Positions 1-8,403 of a DNA stretch of 64,000 bases are shown here, in pieces. This DNA is from Clostridia bacterium (GTDB lineage: Bacteria; Bacillota; Clostridia; UBA1381; UBA9506), in the NCBI GenBank assembly GCA_017416855.1, contig JAFQAZ010000032.1, positions 1 to 64,000 of the forward strand. The letters are read 5' to 3'. Positions within the stretch are counted from its first letter, which is position 1. Every line of letters begins with the position of its first letter. Under the pieces are notes generated by a model that was given only the letters and a program-made list of their open reading frames with translations, did not search any database and was not told where the DNA came from. Position numbers and translations under genes: made by a program.

Positions 1-259
1 TGCTCCTGCTCCTGCTCCCGCAGCTGCTCCTTCCGGCGCACAAGGTGCTGTAACAGTGACCGCTCCTATGCCCGGTACCATCTTACGCATCAATGTTAAA
101 GCAGGCGATGCTGTAAAATCCGGTCAACCTGTTGTGGTATTAGAAGCTATGAAAATGGAAAACGAAATCGTTGCACCGCAGGACGGTACCATTGCTTCTG
201 TTAATGTTTCTCAGGGCGCTTCCGTTAACAACGGTGACGTGCTGGTAACCATGAACTAA
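1..259 (+). CDS. Biotin carboxyl carrier subunit of Na+-translocating decarboxylase (5' partial)
   Basis: The reading frame is open from base 2, so the gene begins outside the window. The visible part is an Ala/Pro-rich flexible linker (about residues 1-17) followed by a complete biotinyl/lipoyl domain with the biotinylation motif EAMKM. The lysine of that motif carries biotin and moves CO2 from the alpha subunit to the membrane beta subunit. The Ala-Pro linker next to the domain is typical of stand-alone carrier (gamma/delta) subunits of oxaloacetate, methylmalonyl-CoA or glutaconyl-CoA decarboxylases. It lies 29 bp upstream of the beta subunit start and is surely cotranscribed with it. A GTG at 56 is internal and not the start. 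Confidence 0.93.
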   Translation, partial: APAPAPAAAPSGAQGAVTVTAPMPGTILRINVKAGDAVKSGQPVVVLEAMKMENEIVAPQDGTIASVNVSQGASVNNGDVLVTMN

Positions 260-288
260 AGCACTTCTTTAAAGAAAGGGTGATTTTG

Positions 289-1530
289 TTGAATTTATTT
301 TTAGAAGGAATCACCAGCTTTATTCAAGGTACGGGTCTTGCAAAGATTTTTGCTGCTACAGCAGAAACACCTTTGGCTTTTGCCGGTGTAGATTTTGGAA
401 CCATTATAATGCTGGTTATTTCCTGTTTACTCATTTATCTTGCCATAGGCAAACAATTTGAGCCTTTGCTCTTGTTGCCTATTGCTTTTGGTATGTTGCT
501 TGCAAATCTGCCGCTTTCCAATCTGTTACACAATGTTTTGTTTGTTGGAACCGGTGAAGAAGAGCATTTCGTAATGGATTTTGGTAAAATCCTGCACGAG
601 GGTGGTTTATTAGACCTTTTATACTTAGGTGTTAAGCTTGGTATTTACCCCTCCCTCATTTTCTTAGGCATTGGTGCTATGACAGACTTCTCCCCCCTGA
701 TCGCCAACCCCAAGAGCTTGCTGTTGGGCGCAGCTGCTCAGCTGGGTGTGTTCGTGGCATTCTTTGGTGCCCTGTTCTTAGGCTTTAACATCTTTGAAGC
801 TATGAGCATCGGTATCATTGGTGGTGCAGATGGTCCTACAGCTATTTTGGTAACCAAAACGCTGGCTCCTAAACTGCTCCCTGCCATTGCCATTGCTGCT
901 TACTCTTATATGGCACTGATTCCTATTATTCAGCCCCCCATTATGAAGGCGCTGACAACCAAGAAGGAACGCTTGGTCAAAATGGAACAGCTCCGTTCTG
1001 TCAGCAGACTGGAACGCTTGATTTTCCCCATTATCGTAACCATCGTTGTTGCTTTAATCGTACCCGATGCAGTACCTCTGGTTGGTTGCTTAATGCTGGG
1101 TAACTTAATCAAAGAAAGCGGCGTTGCTGACCGTTTATCTAAAACCATCCAGAATGAATTGATGAACATTGTTACCATCTTTTTGGGTGTAACTGTAGGT
1201 GCAACGGCATCTGCTGATACCTTCCTGCAGTGGGATACTATTGGCATCGTTTTCTTAGGTTTGATTGCATTCTGCATCAGCACTTCTGGTGGTCTTTTAT
1301 TCGGCAAGCTGATGTATGTCCTCACAAAGGGTAAGGTTAACCCCTTAATCGGCTCTGCCGGTGTTTCTGCCGTACCTATGGCAGCTCGTGTGGCTCAACA
1401 GGTGGGCAGTAAAGAAGACCCCACAAACTTCCTGCTGATGCACGCTATGGGCCCCAATGTGGCCGGCGTTATTGGTTCTGCTGTTGCAGCAGGTGTTTTC
1501 CTGACTATGGCAAAAATTTTAATGCCGTAA
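289..1530 (+). CDS. oadB: Na+-translocating decarboxylase, beta (membrane) subunit
   Basis: Integral membrane subunit that decarboxylates carboxybiotin and pumps Na+ outward. It has about ten hydrophobic segments and the family signature GGADGPTAI near residue 178, followed by the C-terminal GPNVAGVIGSAVAAG motif. I prefer the TTG at 289 (413 aa) as start because the Shine-Dalgarno AAAGGG at 276-281 sits the right distance upstream. The GTG at 280 overlaps that Shine-Dalgarno. It follows the biotin carrier and precedes the alpha subunit, so all three modules form one operon. The beta subunit alone does not tell oxaloacetate from methylmalonyl-CoA or glutaconyl-CoA decarboxylase; the neighbouring alpha subunit favours oxaloacetate. 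Confidence 0.92.
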   Translation: MNLFLEGITSFIQGTGLAKIFAATAETPLAFAGVDFGTIIMLVISCLLIYLAIGKQFEPLLLLPIAFGMLLANLPLSNLLHNVLFVGTGEEEHFVMDFGKILHEGGLLDLLYLGVKLGIYPSLIFLGIGAMTDFSPLIANPKSLLLGAAAQLGVFVAFFGALFLGFNIFEAMSIGIIGGADGPTAILVTKTLAPKLLPAIAIAAYSYMALIPIIQPPIMKALTTKKERLVKMEQLRSVSRLERLIFPIIVTIVVALIVPDAVPLVGCLMLGNLIKESGVADRLSKTIQNELMNIVTIFLGVTVGATASADTFLQWDTIGIVFLGLIAFCISTSGGLLFGKLMYVLTKGKVNPLIGSAGVSAVPMAARVAQQVGSKEDPTNFLLMHAMGPNVAGVIGSAVAAGVFLTMAKILMP

Positions 1531-1546
1531 GGAATATTTTACAAAA

Positions 1547-1566
1547 GCAATATCATCAGATATTGC
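1547..1566 (+). other. Hairpin in the oadB-oadA intergenic gap
   Basis: An 8-bp perfect stem (GCAATATC / GATATTGC) with an ATCA loop sits just upstream of the oadA Shine-Dalgarno (GGAAAGGGA). It lacks a T-run, so it is not an ordinary terminator. It may stabilise or partition the transcript; that role is inference. Confidence 0.5.
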
Positions 1567-1582
1567 GGAAAGGGAATGAATT

Positions 1583-2992
1583 ATGTCTACGAATATAAAA
1601 CCGGTTAAAATAACTGAAACCGCCCTTCGTGATGCGCATCAGTCTCTGATTGCAACCAGAATGACCACAGAAGATATTCTTCCCATTGTGGAAAAACTGG
1701 ATCAGGTTGGGTACCACTCTTTAGAAGCATGGGGCGGCGCTACTTTTGATGCCTGCCTGCGTTTCTTGAATGAAGATCCCTGGGAACGTCTGCGTAAAAT
1801 CCGTGAACGCGCTAAAAACACCAAACTACAGATGTTATTCCGCGGTCAGAATATTTTAGGTTATAAAAACTACGCTGATGATGTGGTTGAATACTTTGTG
1901 CAGAAATCTCTTGCAAATGGTATCGACATCATCCGTATCTTTGATGCATTAAACGATGTTCGTAACTTAGAATGTGCTATCAAGGCCTGTCAGAAGGAAC
2001 AGGGTCATGTTCAGGCTGTTGTGTGCTACACCATCAGCCCCGTACACAACATTGAATCCTATGTAAAAATGGCAAAGGAACTGGAAGAAAGAGGTGCCAA
2101 CTCCATTTGTATTAAGGATATGGCCGGTCTTTTACTGCCTTATGAGGCTTATGACCTTGTAAAAGCTATGAAAGAGACTGTTAAAATTCCTATCCAGCTC
2201 CATACACACTACACCTCCGGTGTTGCTTCTATGACCTATTTAAAAGCCATTGAAGCAGGCGTTGATGTAGTTGACTGTGCAATTTCTCCCATGTCCTTAG
2301 GTACCTCTCAGCCTGCAACCGAGCCTTTGGTTGCAACTCTGCAGGGCACACCTTATGACACAGGCTTAAATCTTGACCTGCTATCCGAAATTGCTGACTA
2401 CTTCCGCCCCTTACGTGAAAAATATCTGGCAGACGGCTTGCTCAATCCCAAAATGCTGGGTGTTGACGTTAACACACTGCTCTATCAGGTTCCCGGCGGT
2501 ATGCTGTCTAACTTAGTTTCCCAGCTCAAGCAGCAGGGCAAGGAAGACAAACTGGAAGAAGTGCTCAAAGAAGTTCCTCGTGTGCGTGAAGACTTAGGCT
2601 TCCCGCCCCTGGTAACACCCACCAGCCAGATTGTTGGTACTCAGGCCGTGTTAAACGTTATTATGGGCGAACGCTACAAGATGGTTACCAAGGAAACCAA
2701 AGGTATTGTTAAGGGTGAATATGGCACCACTCCGGTGCCCATCGATGAAGAATTCGCTAAGAAAATCATCGGTGACGAACCCCGCATTACCTGCCGTCCT
2801 GCAGATAAAATCGCACCGGAACTGGATTCTATGCGAGAAAACATTAAAGAATATATCGAACAGGATGAAGACGTTCTGTCCTATGCTCTGTTCGATCAGG
2901 TTGCCGTTAAGTTCTTCCAACAGCGTCAGGCTGAAAAATATAAGCTTGACAAGGATTTAGTCAATATGGAAGAAATGACACATCCCGTATAA
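1583..2992 (+). CDS. oadA: Oxaloacetate decarboxylase alpha subunit (carboxyltransferase, PycB/OadA type)
   Basis: Soluble carboxyltransferase that moves the carboxyl group from oxaloacetate to biotin. The N-terminal TIM barrel shows the metal site motif ETALRDAHQS at residues 11-20, CIKDMAG near residue 176 containing the lysine expected to be carbamylated, and HTHYTSG near 206 with the metal-binding histidines. The conserved PycB-type helical domain follows. At 469 aa it has no C-terminal biotin domain, consistent with the separate carrier at the window start. With oadB and the carrier it makes a Na+-pumping decarboxylase. It could also act as the half-reaction partner of another carboxyltransferase encoded upstream, outside this window. 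A strong terminator follows immediately. Confidence 0.93.
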   Translation: MSTNIKPVKITETALRDAHQSLIATRMTTEDILPIVEKLDQVGYHSLEAWGGATFDACLRFLNEDPWERLRKIRERAKNTKLQMLFRGQNILGYKNYADDVVEYFVQKSLANGIDIIRIFDALNDVRNLECAIKACQKEQGHVQAVVCYTISPVHNIESYVKMAKELEERGANSICIKDMAGLLLPYEAYDLVKAMKETVKIPIQLHTHYTSGVASMTYLKAIEAGVDVVDCAISPMSLGTSQPATEPLVATLQGTPYDTGLNLDLLSEIADYFRPLREKYLADGLLNPKMLGVDVNTLLYQVPGGMLSNLVSQLKQQGKEDKLEEVLKEVPRVREDLGFPPLVTPTSQIVGTQAVLNVIMGERYKMVTKETKGIVKGEYGTTPVPIDEEFAKKIIGDEPRITCRPADKIAPELDSMRENIKEYIEQDEDVLSYALFDQVAVKFFQQRQAEKYKLDKDLVNMEEMTHPV

Positions 2993-3006
2993 TAAATGCA
3001 AAAGTA

Positions 3007-3038
3007 AAAGACCGAGGAAATAATCCTCGGTCTTTTTT
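3007..3038. terminator. Rho-independent terminator after oadA, probably bidirectional
   Basis: An 11-bp stem (AAAGACCGAGG at 3007-3017 paired with 3025-3035) is followed by a T-run. Because it is rich in A on one arm and T on the other, it can also end the convergent minus-strand gene whose stop lies at 3049. Confidence 0.9.
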
Positions 3039-3048
3039 AATATCTTAT

Positions 3049-3453
3049 TTAGCTTTTCTTTATCATCTCTGCTCCGCAATTCCGGCAGTGCAATTTAATC
3101 TTTCCTTTTCCTTTGGGCACTCTTAATACTGTGCCGCACTTACAGCGAAAGTGTTTATGTGTTTTTCTGTCCTGCCACTTACGTCTTTTCTGTCGAAAGA
3201 ACAGCTTTGGTTTTGCCATCAGCTTTTCATAAGCGGCGAGTTCCCTTCGCCTAGCGGCATAGTTTTTAGAAAAGGAACGAAAGAGGGAGAAGAATACACA
3301 CAGCCAATATAAAATCATAAATATGGGCCATCTTGCAAACAGAGAAACCAGCCAAAGGCCAATCGCCAGTTTACACAATGCCAGCGATAAAGCATCCCCG
3401 CCATAACGACCTTGCATAAATTGTGCAAACTTCCACCGCAGTTGTCGAAACAT
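3049..3453 (-). CDS. Small membrane protein with C-terminal zinc ribbon
   Basis: 134 aa, function unknown. Residues about 25-62 are hydrophobic and likely form two membrane segments. A very basic linker follows, then a C-terminal zinc ribbon with CKC near residue 105 and CRNC near 123, which would hold one zinc ion on the cytoplasmic face. Short proteins of this architecture are common in Clostridia but uncharacterised. The start is supported by AGGAGATG just upstream, and a good promoter lies at 3492-3520. It is monocistronic and convergent with the decarboxylase operon. The ribbon could bind nucleic acid or simply stabilise the fold. Confidence 0.75.
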   Translation of the reverse strand: MFRQLRWKFAQFMQGRYGGDALSLALCKLAIGLWLVSLFARWPIFMILYWLCVFFSLFRSFSKNYAARRRELAAYEKLMAKPKLFFRQKRRKWQDRKTHKHFRCKCGTVLRVPKGKGKIKLHCRNCGAEMIKKS

Positions 3454-3491
3454 TTAAAAACATCTCCTATAATCATTTATACCATACTGTC

Positions 3492-3520
3492 ATTGTAAAC
3501 AAACCGGATAAAAATGTCAA
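3492..3520 (-). promoter_or_regulatory. Sigma-A promoter of the zinc-ribbon gene
   Basis: Reading the minus strand: -35 TTGACA (3515-3520), exactly 17 bp spacer, -10 TACAAT (3492-3497). It lies about 40 bp before the start codon. Confidence 0.8.
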
Positions 3521-3562
3521 TCTTATAAGAAATTGTTTAAAAATCGTTTACATCCAATTCAC

Positions 3563-5626
3563 TTATTTAAGATATACATCCACAATAGAAACTCCACCCT
3601 GAGGCACCAACACGCGGAAAGTATGCTGATCGCCCGGATAATCCTGGGTACCGAAACTAAAACGCTTGGCATCAGAAAATTTCACCGGTAACATGGGGAA
3701 TTTACTCACAACATTTACCTTGTCAATATCGTGATTTTTTATCGTAATTGTTGCAGAAGCATAGCGCAGACGGTCATCATTAATCACATACATACGAATA
3801 CCGCCATCCGGCATTTCCATAGCCACAACAGGATTGGAAGCTTCAAAAAGATTATCGTAACTATACATAAACAGTTTTGCCAAAGCTTTTTTAAAACCTA
3901 CAGAAACCTTTTGGAAGGGAATCTGCTGATATATGGTATTGAAAATATCTTCAGCGTGGAAGGGATCTTCCAAAATCACCGTGTCATCATCTTCTGAAAC
4001 TAAGTCTAAAATTGAATTTTTATCCGCAATGTCTATATTATAAGCAAAAGCCATATTGATAAAGGGGGTATCGTGATCTTCAAAATAAATATCCGGTGTA
4101 ATACCATAGTTTTCCGGCTTAAAATCTCCCATAGCAGAAGCCGTTGCAATCACAGCACCGCCCGTGTAACTTGCCATCTGCTGTTTTTCTTCTTCTGAGA
4201 GCATGTCAAAGTTCGGCACAAACAGGTCACCGCTATTGTCTGTCACATCTTCGATTCTCACAACGGAACCGATGTTAGCCCCCGCCCAGTCCATTTCCGC
4301 CATAAACTTATGGGGGGTGTAACGACGGGTCTTCATGTATTCCGGAAGTAACGCATACTGGCCATGATCAGACCAAACCAAAGTTGGCGTGATGTACTTT
4401 TGAGGTGTTTCGCCAAAAGCAATGTCATAACGCTCTTTAAGCCACTTCCACTCATCTTCATAGATACCATCTGCCAGACAGACAATAAAGCCATCTAAAG
4501 AGCGTTTTAAGCCCTGTTTTGTCTGTCGATGGAAGGAAGACATATAATAAATATCACGCTCCAGCATATTGGGAGAATGATGGAGCATATCCCATTCTTC
4601 ACTGCCATCCTTAACACCCAGCATATGCAGTTTTTTGCCCTGATCGGTAAATACATCGGTAAGGGCACACATTGTGGCGTGTTCATAATACACCCAGGGG
4701 CGACCGACATGGCGCATACAGGATGCATTAGCCGCCGCATTGGGCATTAAATAATCAACCCCGGCATTCACAAGGCGCTTTAAATCCACACCCAGTGCAT
4801 ACATAGTCGCAAAGGGGTCTGTGCAATAGGTGCCGATAACAAATGCCTTTTTGCCAATAGCATGCAACCGGTCACAAATCTTTTTCCAGAACTGTTCCCA
4901 ACGCCAGCAATAAAACTCCACCCATTCTGCCCGGACGTTTTCCCAAATCCAGTCGCCACGCAAGTTAATATTCTCAAATGTTTCTTCTGTAAGGCTCATA
5001 ATCTCATCCGGCACCTTTATGCCCGAATACGCCACAAATTGCTCCAGCATATCATAAGAAAAGTCACCGCGGGCTCTGGTGCTGTAATGGGGACAGAAAT
5101 TATCTGTTACATGCAGACCGTCAAACCCATAATCTGAAAGGGTTTCGCAAAGTTTATCTGCAAAAAAATCTTCGTAATAAGTGCCGTCTTTAAACCGTTT
5201 CAACACATTCAATGTCTGAATGGAATCACGATAATGTACTTTAATTTCAGGGTGTTCAGTCAACCATTCTTTATGATAGTAGTCCTCCAAATCTACGCCC
5301 ATAATACCAAGATAAGACTCAATACCGCGCTTACGGAGATTATCTGCCAAAATCTTTAAATCCTTATTGGTCCACTCCTGACGGCGGCGTTCTTCATTAT
5401 AAGGGTTGGCATAATAACCGCAGTTATCCGGCGGCAACACTCTTAACTCATCAACACCATTATGATGATGCACCACATCGGGATGAAAAGCAAACACAGA
5501 AACAGCATGTGGTGTGAATTTCATTCTTTTTAACAGTTGTTTAACGCCTTTATCCCGCTTATCCTTATCAAAACCTATCAGAGGCATCCAGGCAAAAATT
5601 TCTGACTTATCAAAATATTTTGGCAT
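3563..5626 (-). CDS. Putative glycoside-hydrolase-like TIM-barrel protein
   Basis: 687 aa, no signal peptide and no membrane segment, so probably cytoplasmic. I do not recognise an exact family. The first ~430 residues look like a glycosidase-type (beta/alpha)8 barrel: regular strand-loop patterns, many aromatic and acidic residues, and loops such as GFDGLHVTDNF near residue 170 resembling barrel strand ends. The C-terminal ~250 residues look like a class-I glutamine-amidotransferase-like or beta-sandwich module of the sort found at the end of large glycosidases. It is a single gene with its own promoter, with no transporter beside it. Substrate unknown; a carbohydrate-active role is inference. 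Confidence 0.55.
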   Translation of the reverse strand: MPKYFDKSEIFAWMPLIGFDKDKRDKGVKQLLKRMKFTPHAVSVFAFHPDVVHHHNGVDELRVLPPDNCGYYANPYNEERRRQEWTNKDLKILADNLRKRGIESYLGIMGVDLEDYYHKEWLTEHPEIKVHYRDSIQTLNVLKRFKDGTYYEDFFADKLCETLSDYGFDGLHVTDNFCPHYSTRARGDFSYDMLEQFVAYSGIKVPDEIMSLTEETFENINLRGDWIWENVRAEWVEFYCWRWEQFWKKICDRLHAIGKKAFVIGTYCTDPFATMYALGVDLKRLVNAGVDYLMPNAAANASCMRHVGRPWVYYEHATMCALTDVFTDQGKKLHMLGVKDGSEEWDMLHHSPNMLERDIYYMSSFHRQTKQGLKRSLDGFIVCLADGIYEDEWKWLKERYDIAFGETPQKYITPTLVWSDHGQYALLPEYMKTRRYTPHKFMAEMDWAGANIGSVVRIEDVTDNSGDLFVPNFDMLSEEEKQQMASYTGGAVIATASAMGDFKPENYGITPDIYFEDHDTPFINMAFAYNIDIADKNSILDLVSEDDDTVILEDPFHAEDIFNTIYQQIPFQKVSVGFKKALAKLFMYSYDNLFEASNPVVAMEMPDGGIRMYVINDDRLRYASATITIKNHDIDKVNVVSKFPMLPVKFSDAKRFSFGTQDYPGDQHTFRVLVPQGGVSIVDVYLK

Positions 5627-5677
5627 TGCTTTCTCTCTCCTTTGTTGTCTTTTTTAAGGGTTTGTTTAATTTAACTT

Positions 5678-5706
5678 ATTATATCACCACATAAAACCCG
5701 TGTCAA
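5678..5706 (-). promoter_or_regulatory. Sigma-A promoter of the glycosidase-like gene, -35 inside a hairpin
   Basis: On the minus strand: -35 TTGACA (5701-5706), 17-bp spacer, -10 TATAAT (5678-5683). The -35 hexamer overlaps the loop and one arm of the hairpin at 5698-5715, so terminator and promoter share bases. Confidence 0.8.
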
Positions 5707-5716
5707 CAGACACGGA
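5690..5716 (-). terminator. Likely terminator of the ASRT/M24/PTE operon
   Basis: A 7-bp perfect stem CCGTGTC / GACACGG with a 4-nt loop (5698-5715), followed on the minus strand by G and a short T-run. The T-run is weak, so termination may be partial. It may instead serve as an operator for the promoter it overlaps. Confidence 0.55.
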
Positions 5717-5792
5717 TTTTTGTAACAAGATTGATAAAAAAGAAAAACATAAAACCATAAAGCGAATGCTTTTCTATTAATTTTATTTAAAA

Positions 5793-6161
5793 TTAGAATG
5801 TGTAACCTTCTACGCTGTAATATGCCATATTTGTCTGACGGACATCTAAGCGACCGAAGCAAGCGCAAATTGGAACATCGCTTTTTACCCAAACGGTGTA
5901 CTGAACGGACTCACCAAGAGTAAAATTTTTCTCTCCCATAGGCTTGTCGAGCCTTACACAAGTTGTTCTCATACCATCAAGCTCCACAAAAATACCTTCT
6001 TCGGGGTCGCGGTCTTCAAAAATGAATGAAAGCTCAATTTTGGCTTTTTCGTCATTTAAGTTTGTAAACATTAATGCTTCGTGACCTTCAAATTCGGGAT
6101 TATCCCCTTTTGGCGGAAGATATCCGTCACAGAACACCCAATTTTTCTTTCCTCTTTCCAT
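5793..6161 (-). CDS. ASRT-superfamily small-molecule-binding protein (sensory rhodopsin transducer-like)
   Basis: 122 aa. It matches the layout of the Anabaena sensory rhodopsin transducer family: GYLPP near residue 13, HEALMFTNLND near 27-37 matching the family's HE..-ILN-GDE segment, an acidic strand IFEDRDPEEG, a basic RTTCVRLD segment, then VKSDVPICACFGRLDVRQ near 93-110. The family forms a compact beta-sandwich tetramer and is thought to bind small ligands, probably sugar-like; no rhodopsin gene lies here. It is the last gene of an operon with a phosphotriesterase-family hydrolase and an M24 protein, 14 bp after the M24 stop, so it probably serves that pathway as a ligand-binding or sensing subunit. 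Family assignment is firm; role is inference. Confidence 0.8.
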   Translation of the reverse strand: MERGKKNWVFCDGYLPPKGDNPEFEGHEALMFTNLNDEKAKIELSFIFEDRDPEEGIFVELDGMRTTCVRLDKPMGEKNFTLGESVQYTVWVKSDVPICACFGRLDVRQTNMAYYSVEGYTF

Positions 6162-6175
6162 TTCGTTTGTTCCCC

Positions 6176-7369
6176 TTATTTAAAAATTTTCGGTATAGCC
6201 TTATCATTATAGGTTGTCATACGTTTTGCGCCCTTATCAGTTATAAGATAGCAATCTTCAACACGGAAAGAACCCCACTCCATCCCCTTAAAATATGCAT
6301 CAATGCAAATGGCCATATTTTCTTCAATTATGCGCTTATTTGCAACCGAAAACGTCGGTGCTTCGCACTCGAGCATACCTGTCGAGTGAAGACTTCCGTA
6401 CGGGCAGTAATCTATGTAACCATATTTTGTAAGATAATCTGTGTATGCATTTAAAACCACATCGCAAGGTGTTCCCGGAACCATTTTTTCAGATGCGTAA
6501 TTTAGTGCATCATATGCGCACATAACGGCATCCTTAATCTTTTGTGGAACTTCGCCGAGTACAAGAGGCGAGCAGATTATACCGTTGTAACCTTCATAGC
6601 ATACGCCTGCACCGATATTTATAATTTCGCTTTCGCCAATCTTTCTTAAAGTATTTCTGCACATACTGATATATGAGTTTTGAGTGCCTGTTGCCACCAT
6701 AGGCGCAAATGCCTGAACATAGCTTTCAGCCCCCAAGCTCATCATTTCAGCTTCAAACATACCTTCAATATGACGCTCTGTCATACCAACTTCAATTTTA
6801 GGAACAACGTTTTCAAACATTTTTGAAACCATTTCCCAGTTAGTCTTGAGTAGCTCAATTTCTGCAGGACTTTTTCTTATTCTCTGCTCATAATGAACAT
6901 CATCAAAGTCCACAATTTCGCAATCCGAGAACACCTTTTTAAGCTTATTCATAATAATTGCAGGGAAAATAAGTCGTCCGATAAAGCCGATTTTTTTAGC
7001 ACCGGGATGCTCAGCTTTAACCTGCATAAAGAGTTCCTCAAAGTCAAGCTGACCTTCTGTATCGTACTCAAAACCGCTAACTTCACCAATTTCAGGCAAG
7101 ATAGCAATTCTGCTGTCGGGAAGTGCGTTTTGTATTTCGCAGTAGTCAAAAGACGCCTGACCGCTACAAACTATAACCTCTCCCTCTTTTGGAATAATGA
7201 TTGCCGAGCTTTCGTTTACAGGTGCAAATCCCGAGTAGTATCTTACAATCGCAATTTCTAAAAGGTTTGAAAATCCTACTACGATATCAACGCCGTTTTC
7301 TGCCATTTTCCCGCGCAGGAAATCTACTCTTTTCTGATATTCTGCGCCCTCAATTTTTGTAAAATTCAT
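6176..7369 (-). CDS. M24-family (creatinase/prolidase fold) protein without metal ligands
   Basis: 397 aa, two-domain 'pita-bread' protein: an N-terminal creatinase domain (about 1-150) and a C-terminal catalytic domain (about 160-385). In aminopeptidase P and prolidase two aspartates of a DxG..x(n)D motif bind metal; here the same stretch reads INIGAGVCYEGYNGII, with Asn and Ile at those places. The histidine of HSTGMLECEAP and the Glu of FRVEDCYLIT remain. This resembles creatinase, which is metal-free and uses a histidine, so a C-N hydrolase on a small guanidino/amide substrate is likelier than a peptidase. Start ATG with GGGAGG upstream. It lies between the PTE-family and ASRT genes. Confidence 0.8.
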   Translation of the reverse strand: MNFTKIEGAEYQKRVDFLRGKMAENGVDIVVGFSNLLEIAIVRYYSGFAPVNESSAIIIPKEGEVIVCSGQASFDYCEIQNALPDSRIAILPEIGEVSGFEYDTEGQLDFEELFMQVKAEHPGAKKIGFIGRLIFPAIIMNKLKKVFSDCEIVDFDDVHYEQRIRKSPAEIELLKTNWEMVSKMFENVVPKIEVGMTERHIEGMFEAEMMSLGAESYVQAFAPMVATGTQNSYISMCRNTLRKIGESEIINIGAGVCYEGYNGIICSPLVLGEVPQKIKDAVMCAYDALNYASEKMVPGTPCDVVLNAYTDYLTKYGYIDYCPYGSLHSTGMLECEAPTFSVANKRIIEENMAICIDAYFKGMEWGSFRVEDCYLITDKGAKRMTTYNDKAIPKIFK

Positions 7370-7385
7370 TTCTTTATACCTCCCG

Positions 7386-8396
7386 TTATATTATGAAATT
7401 TTTAACATTTTCTGTAAGAAGTGACATATACTGATTTTCTGTTATGCCATTTTCAAGCGCCATATTTTTAACAGAATTAAGTATATGAGCGTAGCCCGTA
7501 CCGCCAAACTTTCTCCACATAGTTTTAAGGCATATATCGTTACATAAAAGGATTTGCTCTCCATACCCTTCCTCTAAAAGCCTTTTTAAAAGCTTAATTC
7601 TTTCTAAGTCATAAGCAAATCTTCTTTCTTCCGAAACATAAAACTCTTTTCCGAAATTATCAAACTCTATGTAAACTCCCCTATCCAAAAGCGCACGTAC
7701 ATAGTCAGGTCTTAATAGAACATCTACATGGTCAATACATATTTTTTCAGGCTTTGCTCCCTGCTTGGTCAATATATCAATAACCAAAAAACCATTCTCT
7801 GTATATAGGTCAGTATGAACATGAATCGCTTTTCCCGTTTCACAGCTTACAATACCCGCCGCTGTCAAAACCTTTTTTTCGTCATCCGTTACCACAGCAC
7901 TCGTTCCGATTTCTCCGATTATGCCTGCTTTTATATCCGTTTCGCCAATGCCTTCTAAAATATCTTTTCTCATTTCATCTGCAAGCTCTTCTGTTTTTGC
8001 ATCTTTAACATACGGAAAATGTGCTTTGTGGTAGTAGTGACCGCAACCTAAAATAATATTTACACCCGAGCGAAGAGATACTTCTTTTAGGGCGCTTGGG
8101 TTACGCCCTATCTCATCGAGCGTGCAGTCAATTATCGTATTTCCGCCGCTATTTTTAAAATATTCCATCTCTTTTACAGCATCATCTACACCCTCTAAAA
8201 GAGCATTGTCCAAAATAGCATAAGGGTCAGAAAAAACAAGCCCCCTGTTTGCCATACCAATTTTCTCATTAAAATAATCGGGTTCATGTCCCGTAACATC
8301 CACACAACCACGCATATCTATAAAAATATGCTCGTGCGATGACGCAACTCCAATTTCGTCTTTGCTGATTTTTCCCAATGCTGTTTCAACCAACAT
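7386..8396 (-). CDS. Phosphotriesterase-family (amidohydrolase superfamily) lactonase/hydrolase
   Basis: 336 aa from ATG 8396; the GTG at 8402 overlaps the Shine-Dalgarno GAGGTG. The binuclear metal site is visible: HEH near residue 23, GEIGTS near 165 (a Glu where many phosphotriesterases have a carbamylated Lys, as in E. coli PHP), HVHT near 195, IDHVD near 225, and Asp in CNDICLK near 285. All metal ligands are present, so it is predicted active. Family members open lactones or hydrolyse esters and amides; true phosphotriesterase activity is unlikely. It is the first enzyme gene after the AraC regulator, and its probable product flows to the creatinase-like gene 16 bp downstream. Confidence 0.85.
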   Translation of the reverse strand: MLVETALGKISKDEIGVASSHEHIFIDMRGCVDVTGHEPDYFNEKIGMANRGLVFSDPYAILDNALLEGVDDAVKEMEYFKNSGGNTIIDCTLDEIGRNPSALKEVSLRSGVNIILGCGHYYHKAHFPYVKDAKTEELADEMRKDILEGIGETDIKAGIIGEIGTSAVVTDDEKKVLTAAGIVSCETGKAIHVHTDLYTENGFLVIDILTKQGAKPEKICIDHVDVLLRPDYVRALLDRGVYIEFDNFGKEFYVSEERRFAYDLERIKLLKRLLEEGYGEQILLCNDICLKTMWRKFGGTGYAHILNSVKNMALENGITENQYMSLLTENVKNFII

Positions 8397-8403
8397 TCTC
8401 ACC

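Noticed and set aside
5671-5892. Minus-strand ORF downstream of the ASRT gene
   Set aside because: It overlaps the end of the ASRT gene in another frame, the terminator and the next promoter, and has no ribosome site.
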